Below, one piece after another: positions 6,521 to 6,564 of a stretch of DNA of 6,564 bases (the first letter of the stretch is position 1; every line of letters starts with the position of its first letter). Below the pieces are notes generated by a model that worked only from the letters and a program-made list of their open reading frames with translations, ran no database searches and had not been told where the DNA came from. A program made the position numbers and the translations under genes. Where the stretch lies: positions 1 through 6,564 of the forward strand of contig JAIRTQ010000005.1 of NCBI GenBank assembly GCA_031254835.1, in the 5' to 3' direction. This stretch comes from Puniceicoccales bacterium (GTDB lineage Bacteria > Verrucomicrobiota > Verrucomicrobiia > Opitutales > JAIRLM01).

Positions 6521-6564
6521 GGCGCAAAATTCGTGCACGGCCTCTTTGCCCTTAAAAATGGCGT
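6509..6564 (-). CDS. possible C-terminal end of an unidentified protein (partial)
   Basis: Reading the minus strand from the window edge, one frame stays open for 17 complete codons, AIFKGKEAVHEFCAKDS, ending at TAG (6511-6509). The composition (Lys, Glu, mixed hydrophobic) is protein-like, and the stop lies just past the rnpB 3' end, as expected for a convergent neighbour. The fragment is too short to identify, and an open frame of this length can occur by chance. Confidence 0.4.
   Translation of the reverse strand, partial: AIFKGKEAVHEFCAKDS

Overview
The window looks like a bacterial chromosome segment of moderately high G+C, with ordinary bacterial housekeeping genes. Nothing in it marks a plasmid, phage or insertion sequence. 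Both recognisable proteins have bacterial family signatures, and the RNase P RNA is bacterial type A (helices P16 and P17, a P6 pseudoknot, a GGU motif). I cannot fix the phylum. The hypothetical protein has a double-hydrophobic layout reminiscent of Chlamydiae and related (PVC-group) bacteria, but that is only a weak hint.

Layout. (1) Bases 1-2283, plus strand: a membrane cation:proton antiporter of the CPA2/Kef type. It is open at its 5' end, so the true start lies before the window. It carries an extra membrane block and two C-terminal TrkA-C-like domains. (2) Bases 2284-2408: a short gap with a candidate promoter. (3) Bases 2409-4589, plus strand: the DNA translocase FtsK with a 4-helix membrane domain, short linker and complete motor, but no C-terminal gamma (winged-helix) domain. 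(4) Bases 4612-5949, minus strand: an unrecognised 445-residue protein with two closely spaced hydrophobic segments, convergent with ftsK and only 22 bases from it. (5) Bases 5950-6112: a divergent intergenic region with a strong minus-strand promoter candidate and a plausible rnpB promoter. (6) About 6113-6485, plus strand: rnpB, the RNase P RNA. (7) Bases 6509-6564, minus strand: possibly the last 17 codons of another gene.

The genes do not form one pathway: ion homeostasis, chromosome segregation at division, an unknown membrane-linked protein, and tRNA 5' maturation. The points most worth a second look are the gamma-less FtsK, the Inc-like architecture of the hypothetical protein, promoter placements implying very short or absent 5' leaders, a perfect 15-base inverted repeat linking the rnpB 5' flank to helix P3, and an extra UUCG-capped hairpin in the RNase P RNA. 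I found no clear evidence for a wholly new multi-gene system.
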